A stretch of 64,000 bases of DNA from Methylococcaceae bacterium (GTDB taxonomy: Bacteria; Pseudomonadota; Gammaproteobacteria; Methylococcales; Methylomonadaceae). The position numbers and the translations under genes were made by a program. The notes beneath the pieces were generated by a model. That model saw only the letters and a program-made list of their open reading frames with translations, was not told where the DNA came from and did no database searches. The stretch is from assembly GCA_006844705.1 (NCBI GenBank), contig SPJS01000201.1, forward strand, positions 1 through 64,000. The letters are read 5' to 3'. Below are positions 38,968 to 47,809 of this stretch, one piece after another. Numbering within the stretch: position 1 is the first letter of the stretch; each line of letters begins with the position of its first letter.

Positions 38968-39136
38968 CGGTATTAAATTTAAGTTTGCAGGAAGCTTATC
39001 AAATAGCGGGAATATTGTACGCAAGTTTCAGAACTAAGTAGAACTTTGTTGTTTAAGGCGTTGTAAAAGTTTATTTGCATTCTTTAAATGAATAGTAGTT
39101 TTCAAGTAAAATTTTTTAAAAAAATCACCATTTCTT

Positions 39137-39164
39137 TTGACACTCCAGGCTAGATCATGATAAA
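39137..39164 (+). promoter_or_regulatory. Predicted sigma-70 promoter of the small membrane protein gene
   Basis: TTGACA at 39137-39142, 16-bp spacer, GATAAA at 39159-39164. The leader of about 95 nt to the ATG contains a perfect palindrome ACAACTCGAGTTGT (39205-39218) and CCCC-TATTTTTTT-GGGG just after it. Confidence 0.4.
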
Positions 39165-39267
39165 AATGCGCCTGTCGACAACAATAAAAATATTCGTTCG
39201 ACATACAACTCGAGTTGTCCCCTATTTTTTTGGGGTTAATGAAAACAAATACCATGAGGAATATAAA

Positions 39268-39465
39268 ATGGCTGAAAAAAAAGATAAAACTTATGAAATG
39301 ATCGTTGGTGGTTCTTTGATTTTGATGGTTGGTTTCATGATGGCTATGAATAGCTGGAGAGAAGAAAACGAAGCAAATGTTGCGGGTGAATTCGATCACT
39401 CAAACGACCCTGCTGCTGCTTTCGAAAACATTAGAGATTTGAATAACAATCTTGAAGGTATGTAA
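39268..39465 (+). CDS. Small single-helix membrane protein, function unknown
   Basis: 65 residues: charged N-terminus MAEKKDKTYE, one hydrophobic helix (MIVGGSLILMVGFMMAMNSW) and an acidic, soluble C-terminus ending NNNLEGM. ATG at 39268 has a good ribosome site (GAGGA, 9 bp before). Codons are strongly biased toward A/T-ending major codons, suggesting high expression. Own promoter, structured leader and terminator mark it as an independent gene. No family recognised. Confidence 0.65.
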   Translation: MAEKKDKTYEMIVGGSLILMVGFMMAMNSWREENEANVAGEFDHSNDPAAAFENIRDLNNNLEGM

Positions 39466-39493
39466 GAAAAATTTCGTAAGTTGAGATTTTTGT

Positions 39494-39525
39494 AAAAGCC
39501 TCTTTAAGTATTAAAGGGGCTTTTA
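39494..39525 (+). terminator. Rho-independent terminator of the small membrane protein gene
   Basis: AAAAGCCTCTTTAA-GTA-TTAAAGGGGCTTTT, a 14-bp stem with one G-T pair, followed by ATTTATTTT. Confidence 0.8.
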
Positions 39526-39560
39526 TTTATTTTAATGTTGTAAAATTATCCCCCCCTTTA

Positions 39561-39639
39561 GGTATTTGAATCTAAATACCGACTCCAACTCTTTCCAGTA
39601 TCAATTACAAATGAGTCAGTTTGAACCTGATTTGTAATT
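39561..39639. promoter_or_regulatory. Two inverted repeats upstream of the HvfA-type gene
   Basis: GGTATTT-GAATCT-AAATACC at 39561-39580 and AATTACAAAT...ATTTGTAATT at 39603-39612/39630-39639, both perfect. They lie in the 217-bp gap between the terminator and the ATG at 39683 and are candidate operators or leader structures. No regulator gene is adjacent. Confidence 0.4.
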
Positions 39640-39682
39640 TTTAATCCCACTATGTAACTATCTCCATATTAATGAGGAAAAT

Positions 39683-40006
39683 ATGAAAAAAATGACACGT
39701 ACACAGGTTATTGTGGCACTGGGCTCGACTATTGCGACCGGTTTAACTGCCTCTTCTGTGCAAGCAAGCGAAGCTAACCCTTTCAAACTTTCTGAAATCA
39801 AAGGCTACATGCAGACAGCTGAAAAAATGAAAGAAGGTGCTTGTGGTGAAGGTCAGTGCGGTGCTGCCATGATGAAAGGAAGTGAAGAAAAGACGGCGGA
39901 AGGCAATTGTGCCGGCAATAAAACCATGCCTAAAAGTGAAGAAGGCAAATGCGGTGAAGGTAAGTGCGGCGAAGGAAAATGTGGCGGTAAAAAAGAAGAG
40001 AAGTAA
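39683..40006 (+). CDS. hvfA: HvfA-type EGKCG-repeat precursor peptide (copper-binding RiPP/bufferin family)
   Basis: 107-residue secreted precursor. Signal peptide about 1-29 (ending VQAS), then the family motif ANPFKLSEIKGYMQTAEKMKEG, and six cysteines at 54, 59, 76, 90, 95 and 100, every one inside an EGxC motif, with three consecutive EGKCG units near the C-terminus (87-101). In characterised HvfA precursors, EGKCG cysteines are converted to thiooxazoles by a multinuclear-iron oxidase (HvfB, DUF692/MNIO) with partner HvfC and exported to bind copper. Neither gene is adjacent here; the neighbours are an unrelated small membrane protein and GAPDH-ArsJ. AT-rich ribosome site GAGG before the ATG. 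The assignment to the family is by motif; modification is inferred. Confidence 0.8.
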   Translation: MKKMTRTQVIVALGSTIATGLTASSVQASEANPFKLSEIKGYMQTAEKMKEGACGEGQCGAAMMKGSEEKTAEGNCAGNKTMPKSEEGKCGEGKCGEGKCGGKKEEK

Positions 40007-40059
40007 TTTTTTTGTAATAATTTAAGAGTATTGTAAAAAACACTCACTTCACCTAAATA

Positions 40060-40093
40060 AAAGGACTGGCCTGTCAGGTGCAGTCCTTTTTTA
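40060..40093 (+). terminator. Rho-independent terminator after the HvfA-type gene
   Basis: AAAAGGACTG...CAGTCCTTTTTT stem followed by ATT, ending only 20 bp before the GAPDH ATG. Confidence 0.8.
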
Positions 40094-40113
40094 TTGCGTT
40101 CAGGATTACAAAA

Positions 40114-41118
40114 ATGACGATTAAAGTTGGTATTAACGGATTTGGCCGTATGGGACGGCTGGTGTTGAAAGCGGCATGGCATTGGCCCGAACTGGAATTT
40201 ACCCATATCAATGACCCATGCGGTGCAGCAGATACATTCGCCCATTTGCTGAATTTTGATTCTATCCACGGCCGCTGGGATCAACAGGCGGAAGCCGTAG
40301 ATGGGAACCTGCTGATTGGTGACAATAAAATTACAATGTCGCAACATAGTGAAATTTCACAAACTGACTGGTCGGGCTGTGATGTTGTGATCGAGGCATC
40401 GGGTGTTATGCGCAAAAAAAACCTGTTACAGGCTTATCTGGATCAAGGTGTTAAGCGCGTGGTAGTGACGGCTCCGGTCAAAGAGGAGGGGGTCGCGAAT
40501 ATTGTGATGGGCGTGAATGATTCAATTTACGATCCTGATCAGCACCCGATTGTAACAGCAGCTTCATGTACAACTAATTGTCTGGCTCCTGTGGTCAAGG
40601 TTATTCATGAAAACCTGGCGATTAAACACGGCGTAGTGACAACAATTCATGACTTAACCAATACCCAGACGATAGTTGATGCCCCGCATAAAGACCTGCG
40701 GCGTTCCCGCTCATGTGGTACCAATTTGATTCCAACCACCACTGGTTCTGCAACAGCAATTACTGAAATCTTCCCTGAACTAAAAGGTCGTTTGAATGGC
40801 CATGCGGTTCGCGTGCCCATCACCAATGCATCTATAACAGACGGCGTGTTTGAAGTCGAAACCGCGACCAGTGCTGAACAGGTCAATACCTTGTTAAAAC
40901 AGGCCGCTGAAAATGAACTAAAAGGCATATTAGGCTATGAAGAACGGCCGCTGGTTTCTGCTGATTATCGCGGTGATCCGCATTCCGGCATTATTGATGC
41001 CTTATCAACCATGGTTGTGAATAATACGCAGGTCAAGATTTATGCCTGGTATGACAATGAGTGGGGTTACGTTAACCGCACGGCAGAGTTGGTCAAAAAG
41101 GTCGGCTTGTTAGATTAA
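40114..41118 (+). CDS. gap: ArsJ-associated glyceraldehyde-3-phosphate dehydrogenase
   Basis: In arsenate-resistant bacteria this GAPDH attaches arsenate to glyceraldehyde-3-phosphate, giving 1-arseno-3-phosphoglycerate, which ArsJ exports. NAD-binding [12 protein letters not shown] (about residues 6-17), catalytic Cys in [12 protein letters not shown] (about 150), and [26 protein letters not shown] region are intact. 334 aa. The ATG at 40114 matches the family start. Its stop codon overlaps the arsJ ATG by 1 base (TAATG), and adjacency to ArsJ is the basis for the specific call. It might alternatively serve ordinary glycolysis. Confidence 0.85.
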   Translation: MTIKVGINGFGRMGRLVLKAAWHWPELEFTHINDPCGAADTFAHLLNFDSIHGRWDQQAEAVDGNLLIGDNKITMSQHSEISQTDWSGCDVVIEASGVMRKKNLLQAYLDQGVKRVVVTAPVKEEGVANIVMGVNDSIYDPDQHPIVTAASCTTNCLAPVVKVIHENLAIKHGVVTTIHDLTNTQTIVDAPHKDLRRSRSCGTNLIPTTTGSATAITEIFPELKGRLNGHAVRVPITNASITDGVFEVETATSAEQVNTLLKQAAENELKGILGYEERPLVSADYRGDPHSGIIDALSTMVVNNTQVKIYAWYDNEWGYVNRTAELVKKVGLLD

Positions 41119-42353
41119 TGCTTGACGTTTTACGGACAGAGTACCAACGCGTGTTGCAGCAGCTAACGAAGCTGCAGCCGGCTGAAAAGCAGTATCTGCT
41201 GGTCACGGGTAATTACTGGGCGTTTACCTTGACTGATGGCGCTCTGCGCATGCTGGTGGTCTTGTATTTTCATCAGCTGGGTTATAGCCCGTTGTCCATT
41301 GCCATGTTATTCCTGTTTTACGAGTTCTTCGGCATTGTGACTAATTTATTTGGTGGCTGGCTGGGCGCACGATTTGGTCTGAATGCGACGATGAATCTCG
41401 GGCTTGGGTTGCAGATAGTTGCGTTGCTGATGTTAACGGTGTCTGATTCAGCTCTGACCGTGGCCTGGGTGATGTCGGCACAGGCATTATCGGGTATTGC
41501 CAAGGATTTAAACAAGATGAGCGCGAAAAGCTCGGTTAAGTCTCTGGTGGGTTCTGGTCAGGAAAACGCTTTGTTCAAATGGGTGGCGGTTTTGACCGGC
41601 TCCAAAAATGCACTGAAGGGTGTGGGTTTTTTTCTTGGCGGGGTAATGCTGTCAATTATGGGGTTTCGTTATTCCATCATCTTTATGGCAATATGCTTGT
41701 TTGCCGTGTGGTGCTCTAGCCTGAAATATCTGCGTAAAGACCTGGGTAAAGCCAAAAACAAGCCGAAGTTTACCCAGATATTTTCCAAATCGAAATCGGT
41801 AAATCAGTTATCACTGGCCAGACTGTTTTTGTTTTGTGCACGCGATGTCTGGTTTGTAGTGGCCTTGCCGGTGTATCTGGCCAGTGAGTTTGATTGGGAT
41901 TTCTGGCTGGTAGGCAGTTTTATGGCGATTTGGGTGATTTTATATGGCCTTGTTCAGGCATCAGCTCCCAGACTAATATCCCTGCAGCAAAGCGATCAAC
42001 AGTATCATCAGGCATTTATCTGGGCGGCAGCTTTGTCTGCAATTCCATTGTTGATGGCAGTGTTATTAGCGTTGGGAGTATCTGCATATGTTGTCGTCAT
42101 TGGCGGGTTGTTGTTGTTTGGCGGAGTGTTTGCAATTAATTCAGCATTGCACAGTTATCTGATCGTGAGCTATGCTGAAGCGGAACATGTATCAATGGAT
42201 GTCGGTTTTTATTATATGGCTAATGCCAGTGGTCGCTTGTTGGGCACCCTTCTTTCGGGTGCATTATTTCAAGTCAGTGGGCTGGAAGTCTGTTTGCTGA
42301 TGTCAACAGTGCTGCTTTCTGCAGCTGCTTGGGTTTCTCGCAAATTACCTTGA
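41118..42353 (+). CDS. arsJ: Organoarsenical efflux MFS transporter ArsJ
   Basis: Twelve-helix major-facilitator protein. NYWAFTLTDGALRMLVVLYFHQLGYSPLSIAMLFLFYEFFGIVTNLFGGWLGARFG and the SALTVAWVMSAQALSGIAKDLNKMSAKS segment are ArsJ family features. It exports the unstable 1-arseno-3-phosphoglycerate, which then releases arsenate outside. Coupled to GAPDH upstream by 1-bp overlap. No arsR, arsB or arsC is seen in the window. 411 aa. Confidence 0.88.
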   Translation: MLDVLRTEYQRVLQQLTKLQPAEKQYLLVTGNYWAFTLTDGALRMLVVLYFHQLGYSPLSIAMLFLFYEFFGIVTNLFGGWLGARFGLNATMNLGLGLQIVALLMLTVSDSALTVAWVMSAQALSGIAKDLNKMSAKSSVKSLVGSGQENALFKWVAVLTGSKNALKGVGFFLGGVMLSIMGFRYSIIFMAICLFAVWCSSLKYLRKDLGKAKNKPKFTQIFSKSKSVNQLSLARLFLFCARDVWFVVALPVYLASEFDWDFWLVGSFMAIWVILYGLVQASAPRLISLQQSDQQYHQAFIWAAALSAIPLLMAVLLALGVSAYVVVIGGLLLFGGVFAINSALHSYLIVSYAEAEHVSMDVGFYYMANASGRLLGTLLSGALFQVSGLEVCLLMSTVLLSAAAWVSRKLP

Positions 42354-42365
42354 TTTTGTTGTTTT

Positions 42366-43325
42366 ATGGATCGTAGTTTCTGTGTCGCCCCCATGCTCGA
42401 TTGGACAGATCGACATTGTCGCTATTTTTATCGATTAATGTCTAAACATGCTGTACTTTATACGGAAATGGTCACAACCGGTGCCATCCTGCATGGCAGT
42501 CAACAGCGGCATTTACAATTTAATGAGAATGAGCATCCAGTGGCCTTGCAACTGGGGGGCAGCCATCCTGAAGAATTAGCCAAATGTGCGAGAATTGCTG
42601 AAGAGTATGGGTACGATGAAATCAATCTGAATGTCGGTTGCCCCAGTGACCGGGTTCAGAACGGGATGTTTGGCGCCTGTTTAATGGCCCAGCCCAGGCG
42701 GGTGGCTGAATGTGTGACGGCCATGCAAAAAGCCGTCAAGATTCCGGTGACGGTTAAATCACGGATTGGCATTGATGATATGGAGTCATACCAGGAATTC
42801 GTGGATTTTATCTTACCGGTTGCTGAAAGTGGTTGTTCGACATTTATTATTCACGCAAGAAAAGCCTGGTTGCAAGGCTTGTCGCCCAAACAGAATCGGG
42901 AAATCCCGCCACTGCGTTATGAATTTGTCTCTCAATTAAAACTGCAGTTTCCCCGGCTGGAAATTATTATCAATGGTGGGATATGCGATTTTGAGCAGAT
43001 TGATCACCACCTGGAACAGCTGGATGGCGTTATGCTGGGGCGTGAAGTCTATCACAACCCGTATCTACTAAATTCTGTCGATCAAAAGCTCTATGGCGCA
43101 TCCAACGCCGAATCAACCCGTCAACAGATTATTGTTGATTTAATCCCCTATGTTCAGAATCATTTGGCCGCTGGCGGTAGCTTGAACCATGTTTCACGGC
43201 ATGTATTAGGCTTGTTTCATGGCCAAAAGGGAGCAAAAGGCTGGCGGCGTCATATCAGCGAAAATGCGCATAAATCTGGAGCGGATGAGCAGGTGTTGCT
43301 GGAAGCATTAAAATTTACCGAGTGA
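42366..43325 (+). CDS. dusA: tRNA-dihydrouridine synthase A
   Basis: FMN enzyme that reduces U20/U20a of t[23 protein letters not shown] is the DusA opening; [25 protein letters not shown] carries the catalytic Cys, and [23 protein letters not shown] the FMN/substrate residues. 319 aa. Located 13 bp after arsJ. Confidence 0.93.
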   Translation: MDRSFCVAPMLDWTDRHCRYFYRLMSKHAVLYTEMVTTGAILHGSQQRHLQFNENEHPVALQLGGSHPEELAKCARIAEEYGYDEINLNVGCPSDRVQNGMFGACLMAQPRRVAECVTAMQKAVKIPVTVKSRIGIDDMESYQEFVDFILPVAESGCSTFIIHARKAWLQGLSPKQNREIPPLRYEFVSQLKLQFPRLEIIINGGICDFEQIDHHLEQLDGVMLGREVYHNPYLLNSVDQKLYGASNAESTRQQIIVDLIPYVQNHLAAGGSLNHVSRHVLGLFHGQKGAKGWRRHISENAHKSGADEQVLLEALKFTE

Positions 43326-43365
43326 TCAGGTATACTGCTTCGTTTCGTCAAAAAAGAGTCACATA

Positions 43366-43908
43366 ATGGAAGAATACTTTGCCAAAATCATCGAGTCCAT
43401 CGGTGAAGATATTACCCGCGAAGGTCTTGTCGATACGCCTAAACGCGCCGCCAAGGCATTTCAATATTTAAACAATGGCTACAGCAAAGATCTTCAAGAA
43501 GTATTGAACGGGGCCATTTTTGAAGCTGAAACGGAAGATATGGTCATCGTTAAGGACATTGAATTATTTTCCTTATGTGAGCATCATTTATTGCCTTTTA
43601 TCGGGAAATGTCATATCGGTTATCTGCCCAATGGCAAAGTGCTGGGGCTTTCCAAGCTGGCACGCATTGTTGACATGTACGGCCGTCGTCTGCAAATTCA
43701 GGAGCAACTCACCAAACAAATCGCCGATGCCGTAGAGACGGCCATTGGAGCCAAGGGTGTTGCGGTAGTCATTGAAGCAAAACACATGTGCATGATGATG
43801 CGTGGTGTGGAAAAGCTGAACTCTGTAATGACAACCTCTGTGATGACGGGAATTTTTCGCAATGAAATCAGTACGCGTTCGGAATTTTTAAATCTGATCA
43901 ATAGATAG
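43366..43908 (+). CDS. folE: GTP cyclohydrolase I FolE
   Basis: First step of folate synthesis, GTP to dihydroneopterin triphosphate. Zinc ligands Cys and His in [19 protein letters not shown] and [12 protein letters not shown]; the [11 protein letters not shown] opening is conserved. 180 aa is the short bacterial form. A family B MITE follows its 3' end. Confidence 0.95.
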   Translation: MEEYFAKIIESIGEDITREGLVDTPKRAAKAFQYLNNGYSKDLQEVLNGAIFEAETEDMVIVKDIELFSLCEHHLLPFIGKCHIGYLPNGKVLGLSKLARIVDMYGRRLQIQEQLTKQIADAVETAIGAKGVAVVIEAKHMCMMMRGVEKLNSVMTTSVMTGIFRNEISTRSEFLNLINR

Positions 43909-43970
43909 TTACATGCAATCAGCTTGCAAATGACAGGTGCTGTTAGCATTGAGCTGAGTACGTCAGCTTT

Positions 43971-44056
43971 TTAAGGAACCTCTGATTAAGTTGGTTAGAA
44001 TTTAGCGACAGTTTTAGCAAGCTAAAAATAATTGGACTTGATCAGAGGTTCCTTAA
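43971..44056. repeat. MITE family B, short copy
   Basis: 86-bp element bounded by inverted repeats TTAAGGAACCTCTGATTAAG and CTTGATCAGAGGTTCCTTAA (one mismatch over 20 bp). Both ends match the long copy at 60257-60420 exactly; the interior here lacks the roughly 78-bp hairpin present there. Located in the 331-bp gap between folE and the CPMC membrane protein gene. Confidence 0.85.
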
Positions 44057-44239
44057 TAAAACTAAAGAAGGTTAGCTCACACTGTGCGCTTAACCGGACA
44101 GTCAATCTGAAAACTGTTTTTCAGTTGCGTTTTGCTAGCCTGAATGGTTAAAGTCTTGTTGAAATGGGGAATATTGCCGATATTCTGCATTTAATTAATA
44201 TGAGTTTTATCAAATGCAGATGGTTTCAGGAGAAATCCA
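44057..44239. promoter_or_regulatory. Region upstream of the CPMC membrane protein gene
   Basis: No gene. Contains the inverted repeats GAATAT-TGCCG-ATATTC (44169-44185) and CTGCATTT...AAATGCAG (44184-44191/44212-44219) just before the ribosome site AGGAG. Confidence 0.35.
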
Positions 44240-44428
44240 ATGAAAGGGTATGACAGAAATTGTCCGATGTGCCGCTTCATGCGCAGCCTGGCTTTCACCG
44301 GAGTAGGCATGGGATTGGGGTGTGGCGTTGCGTATTTATTGGGTGCAAGTTATCAAAATATGTTGATGTCAGGCATTGTGGTTTCTGCGATTATTGTCTT
44401 TGGAATGCAAAAACAAACCAGGAAATAA
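44240..44428 (+). CDS. Small membrane protein with CPMC motif
   Basis: 62 residues. N-terminal CPMC (C-x2-C) at about residues 9-12 after MKGYDRN, then two hydrophobic helices (about 15-36 and 40-56). AGGAG precedes the ATG by 7 bases. The stop is 3 bp before the MutS-like ATPase start, suggesting an operon. The CxxC could bind a metal or be redox active; family not recognised. Confidence 0.6.
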   Translation: MKGYDRNCPMCRFMRSLAFTGVGMGLGCGVAYLLGASYQNMLMSGIVVSAIIVFGMQKQTRK

Positions 44429-44431
44429 ATC

Positions 44432-46024
44432 ATGCAAAGCATTTTAAAAAGCTGGCGGGGGCAATGGCCGTTTGACCGCTCAACATCGCCAGCTGAAACA
44501 GGTAAAGGAGTGATTGATCAGGCCAGTTTTAATGCACTGGAGATCGATCAGGTATATGACACAGTCAACTATGCGCAAACTCAGGTGGGTAAAGGCGTAA
44601 TATATCGTTCCTTGTGCAACCCGCTGGATAATACTGCAGACATCAATGCCAAACAGGATGCGATCAGGGAAATCCAGAATAAACCTGAGATCAGAAAAAA
44701 TCTTGAGCATATTGTCAGTTATACCGGTCAACGCGAACCACGCCTTTATCTACTACTGTTTGGTGAATTTTTAGGCTCGATGGGTACCGCGCGCGAAGAT
44801 CATCAAATAGAAGGGTATGGCTATAAGCAATATCGTCGTGCCCTGCATGTTATGAAAAGTTTTGTCGGCTTTATTCTAGATTCAGCAAAGCCTGAAAGTC
44901 ACTATTTACAATCCATTTTTGACAGGGTTCATCAGTTTTCACAATCCAGAACGTATTCTCTGATGGTCGGGCCAGTGTATCATTCGGAGCAGGGGTTTCA
45001 GTGCAAAGCTGAACGAAAAGGACTTTGGCCGCCAGCCATTATATTCAAGCCGCAAATCTTTAAACCCGTATTGTTGCTGAGTATATTTCTTGCTCTGTGG
45101 TTTATCACGGCAGTCTTCCCTCTATTAATGTTTAATTTCAGTGTTGATGCCATTCCTGTCGCTTCGGTGTTTTTTGTTCCGGTCATGCTGGTTTATTTTC
45201 CAATGGTTGGTTCTTATGACCGCGACAACTGCATTATTCCACTGCGGGATATCTATAAAGAATGTGATGACCTTGCCGACGCTCTGGATGCGTTGGGCGA
45301 GTTGGATGAGTTGCTTGCCTTCATCAAATATGCAGAAAAAAGTAAAGCAACGATCAGTTTGCCTGTGCTTGAAGATAAAGACACGCATTCCATTCGTTTA
45401 AAGCAAACAAAAAATCCGGTGTTGGCGCACGAACAGGCGAATTATGTGGCGAATGACTTTGTGTTGGACGGTGAACGGCTGTGCATGATTACCGGGCCGA
45501 ACAGTGGTGGCAAAACAGCGTTGTGCAAAACCATTAGCCAAATTCAGCTGCTCGCTCAAGTCGGTTGTTTTGTTTCGGCAGAACAGGCAGAACTGGCTGT
45601 AGCCGACAAAATATTTTATCAGACACCGGAAATCAGCCATTTAAATGATGGGGAAGGGCGCTTTGGTACCGAGCTTAAACGTACCAAAGACATCTTTGTA
45701 AATTCAACAGCCAAAAGCCTGGTTGTGCTGGATGAAATGTCTGAAGGGACGACGTTTGAGGAAAAAATGGAATCTTCCACCAACATTCTGGACGGTTTTT
45801 ACCGCAAAAATGGAAACACGGTGTTGATTACACATAATCATCAATTGGTTGATGTGTTTGTAAACAAACAGATGGGTATGGCCAAGCAGGTTGAGTTTGT
45901 CAACGAGGAGCCCAGTTACAAGCTTATTGACGGGGTTTCCAGGGTTAGCCATGCAGACAAGGTGGCGGCCAAAATCGGCTTTGCCAAAGAGGATATAGAA
46001 CACTATTTGTCCGGGGAAAAATGA
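44432..46024 (+). CDS. Membrane-anchored MutS-family ATPase
   Basis: 530 residues. The C-terminal ATPase has the MutS signature: Walker [14 protein letters not shown] (about 355-367), the Gly-rich region, Walker [16 protein letters not shown] and the His switch VLITHNHQL. The N-terminal half corresponds to the MutS lever/clamp (about 30-200), with no mismatch-binding or connector domain. A hydrophobic block (about 212-260: [15 protein letters not shown] then [16 protein letters not shown]) predicts two membrane helices inside the protein, so it is not a mismatch-repair MutS. Role unknown. Overlaps purT by 4 bp (ATGA). Confidence 0.75.
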   Translation: MQSILKSWRGQWPFDRSTSPAETGKGVIDQASFNALEIDQVYDTVNYAQTQVGKGVIYRSLCNPLDNTADINAKQDAIREIQNKPEIRKNLEHIVSYTGQREPRLYLLLFGEFLGSMGTAREDHQIEGYGYKQYRRALHVMKSFVGFILDSAKPESHYLQSIFDRVHQFSQSRTYSLMVGPVYHSEQGFQCKAERKGLWPPAIIFKPQIFKPVLLLSIFLALWFITAVFPLLMFNFSVDAIPVASVFFVPVMLVYFPMVGSYDRDNCIIPLRDIYKECDDLADALDALGELDELLAFIKYAEKSKATISLPVLEDKDTHSIRLKQTKNPVLAHEQANYVANDFVLDGERLCMITGPNSGGKTALCKTISQIQLLAQVGCFVSAEQAELAVADKIFYQTPEISHLNDGEGRFGTELKRTKDIFVNSTAKSLVVLDEMSEGTTFEEKMESSTNILDGFYRKNGNTVLITHNHQLVDVFVNKQMGMAKQVEFVNEEPSYKLIDGVSRVSHADKVAAKIGFAKEDIEHYLSGEK

Positions 46025-47223
46025 ATATTGGTACTGCGCTGAATAACAATGCAAAAAAAGCCATGCTGCTGGGTAGTGGTGAACTTGGCAAGGAAATAGC
46101 TATCTCACTACAGCGGTATGGTGTTGAAGTGATCGCCGTTGACCGCTATGCCAATGCCCCGGCTCAGCATGTTGCTCATCGATCTTATGTGGTCGATATG
46201 ACTGATGCACAGGCGATCAAAACACTGGTGGCCGAGGAAAAACCGGATCTGATTATTCCTGAAATTGAAGCAATAGCGACTGATGCGCTGGCAGCAATCG
46301 AACAACAGCAAGTGGCCACCGTTGTCCCAAACGCACGGGCTGTGCAGTTGACCATGAACCGAGAGGGGATTCGTGCGCTGGCGGCAGAAGAAGTCGGGGT
46401 ACCAACGTCAAAATATGCGTTCGCGACCTCATTTTCGAAATTAAAAACCGCTGTTGATGGAGGCATTGGCTATCCTTGTTTTATCAAGCCAACCATGTCT
46501 TCTTCAGGCAAGGGACAGTCGATGGTTAAATCGGCCGACCAGTTGGAACAGGCATGGCAGACCGCCAGGGAAGGTGGACGTAGCGATACCGGAAAAGTCA
46601 TCGTCGAAAGTAAAATCGACTTTGACTTTGAAATTACTTTGCTGACGGTGCGGGCAAAAAATGCAGCGGGTGAGGTGGAAACCAGTTTTTGTGAACCGAT
46701 TGGGCATGTGCAGGAAGAGGGTGATTATCGTGAAAGCTGGCAACCTCAGCCAATGACGGAAGCGGCCATTGGCAATGCACAAATGATTGCCAAACGTGTG
46801 ACAAATGCCATAGGTGGTCTGGGGTTGTTTGGTGTTGAATTGTTTATCCGGGGAGATCAGGTCTGGTTTAGTGAAGTCAGTCCTCGTCCCCATGATACCG
46901 GCATGGTTACCATGATCAGCCAACCGCAAAGCGAGTTTGAGCTGCATGTCCGTGCCATACTCGGTTTACCGGTGGATACGGGTATTAGCAGGCCGGGAGC
47001 AAGTGCGGTCATACTGGGAGGAATAGATTCCGACAGTGTGGCATATTCCGGACTGGAAAAGGCGCTTGCAGAACAAGGAACAGAAATACGCCTGTTTGCG
47101 AAACCACAGGCATTTGTAAAACGACGCATGGGTGTGGCGCTTGCCAGTGCAGAGTCAACAGAAGACGCCAGAAAGAAAGCCGTTTTAGCGGCAAGTGAAA
47201 TTAAGGTTATACATTCAGGATAG
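46021..47223 (+). CDS. purT: Formate-dependent phosphoribosylglycinamide formyltransferase PurT
   Basis: ATP-grasp enzyme that uses formate and ATP to formylate GAR, bypassing folate-dependent PurN. N-terminal [34 protein letters not shown] and the ATP-grasp segment [28 protein letters not shown], then [17 protein letters not shown], are diagnostic. 400 aa. Coupled to the MutS-like gene; followed by a lytic transglycosylase 7 bp later. Its presence next to fdhD-encoding neighbours fits an organism with available formate. Confidence 0.94.
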   Translation: MNIGTALNNNAKKAMLLGSGELGKEIAISLQRYGVEVIAVDRYANAPAQHVAHRSYVVDMTDAQAIKTLVAEEKPDLIIPEIEAIATDALAAIEQQQVATVVPNARAVQLTMNREGIRALAAEEVGVPTSKYAFATSFSKLKTAVDGGIGYPCFIKPTMSSSGKGQSMVKSADQLEQAWQTAREGGRSDTGKVIVESKIDFDFEITLLTVRAKNAAGEVETSFCEPIGHVQEEGDYRESWQPQPMTEAAIGNAQMIAKRVTNAIGGLGLFGVELFIRGDQVWFSEVSPRPHDTGMVTMISQPQSEFELHVRAILGLPVDTGISRPGASAVILGGIDSDSVAYSGLEKALAEQGTEIRLFAKPQAFVKRRMGVALASAESTEDARKKAVLAASEIKVIHSG

Positions 47224-47230
47224 TAATGTC

Positions 47231-47809
47231 ATGTTAGTCAGGAATTTGCTGATATCAGTATTGAGTTGTTGGGCCATCAATGCAGGGGCGGATGTCTACA
47301 AATATACCGCACCGGATGGAAGAATCTATTACACCGATGAGCCCAGAAAAGGGCTTTCTTATAAACGCATCATAAAAACCAAATCGCGTTCTGCAGCGAA
47401 AGCGATTAAATTTCTCTCCAAAAACAAAAAGAAGTATTCCCCTCTTATTTCTGCAGCAGCAAAAAAATACGACATGGATGAAAAATTGTTGCATGCAGTG
47501 ATTCGTGCAGAGTCAGCATATAATCCGACCGCGATTTCTTCGGCAGGCGCTGTGGGTTTAATGCAGTTGATGCCGGCAACAGCAGAACGATATGGTGTGA
47601 AAGATCGAAAGAATGCCCGCCAAAATATTGATGGCGGCACGCGGTATTTGAAAGATCTGCTGAAAATGTTTGATTCCAATCTGAAACTGGCTGTGGCCAG
47701 TTACAATGCGGGTGAAGGTGCTGTAAAAAAATACAATAACAAAATCCCGCCGTATCCGGAAACACAAAACTATGTAAAAACCGTTTTGTCATTCTACAGG
47801 AAGGGATAA
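47231..47809 (+). CDS. Secreted lytic transglycosylase (DUF4124 + SLT)
   Basis: 192 residues: signal peptide (about 1-20), a short DUF4124-like segment (ADVYKYTAPDGRIYYTDEP), a basic linker and a C-terminal goose-lysozyme-like SLT domain (about 80-190). The catalytic Glu lies in AVIRAESAYNPTAISSAGAVGLMQLMPATA, followed by NIDGGTRYLKDLL and AVASYNAGEGAV. Cleaves the glycan strand of peptidoglycan. ATG at 47231 is chosen because it starts the signal peptide. Its stop overlaps the HDOD gene ATG (TAATG). Confidence 0.88.
   Translation: MLVRNLLISVLSCWAINAGADVYKYTAPDGRIYYTDEPRKGLSYKRIIKTKSRSAAKAIKFLSKNKKKYSPLISAAAKKYDMDEKLLHAVIRAESAYNPTAISSAGAVGLMQLMPATAERYGVKDRKNARQNIDGGTRYLKDLLKMFDSNLKLAVASYNAGEGAVKKYNNKIPPYPETQNYVKTVLSFYRKG

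Noticed and set aside
39034..39399. 121-codon reverse frame opposite the small membrane protein
   Set aside because: Antisense of a better-supported gene with promoter, ribosome site and terminator.
39853..40347. 164-codon reverse frame opposite the HvfA-type gene
   Set aside because: Spans two + strand genes and a terminator; Pro/Ser/His repeats are the complement of EGKCG codons.
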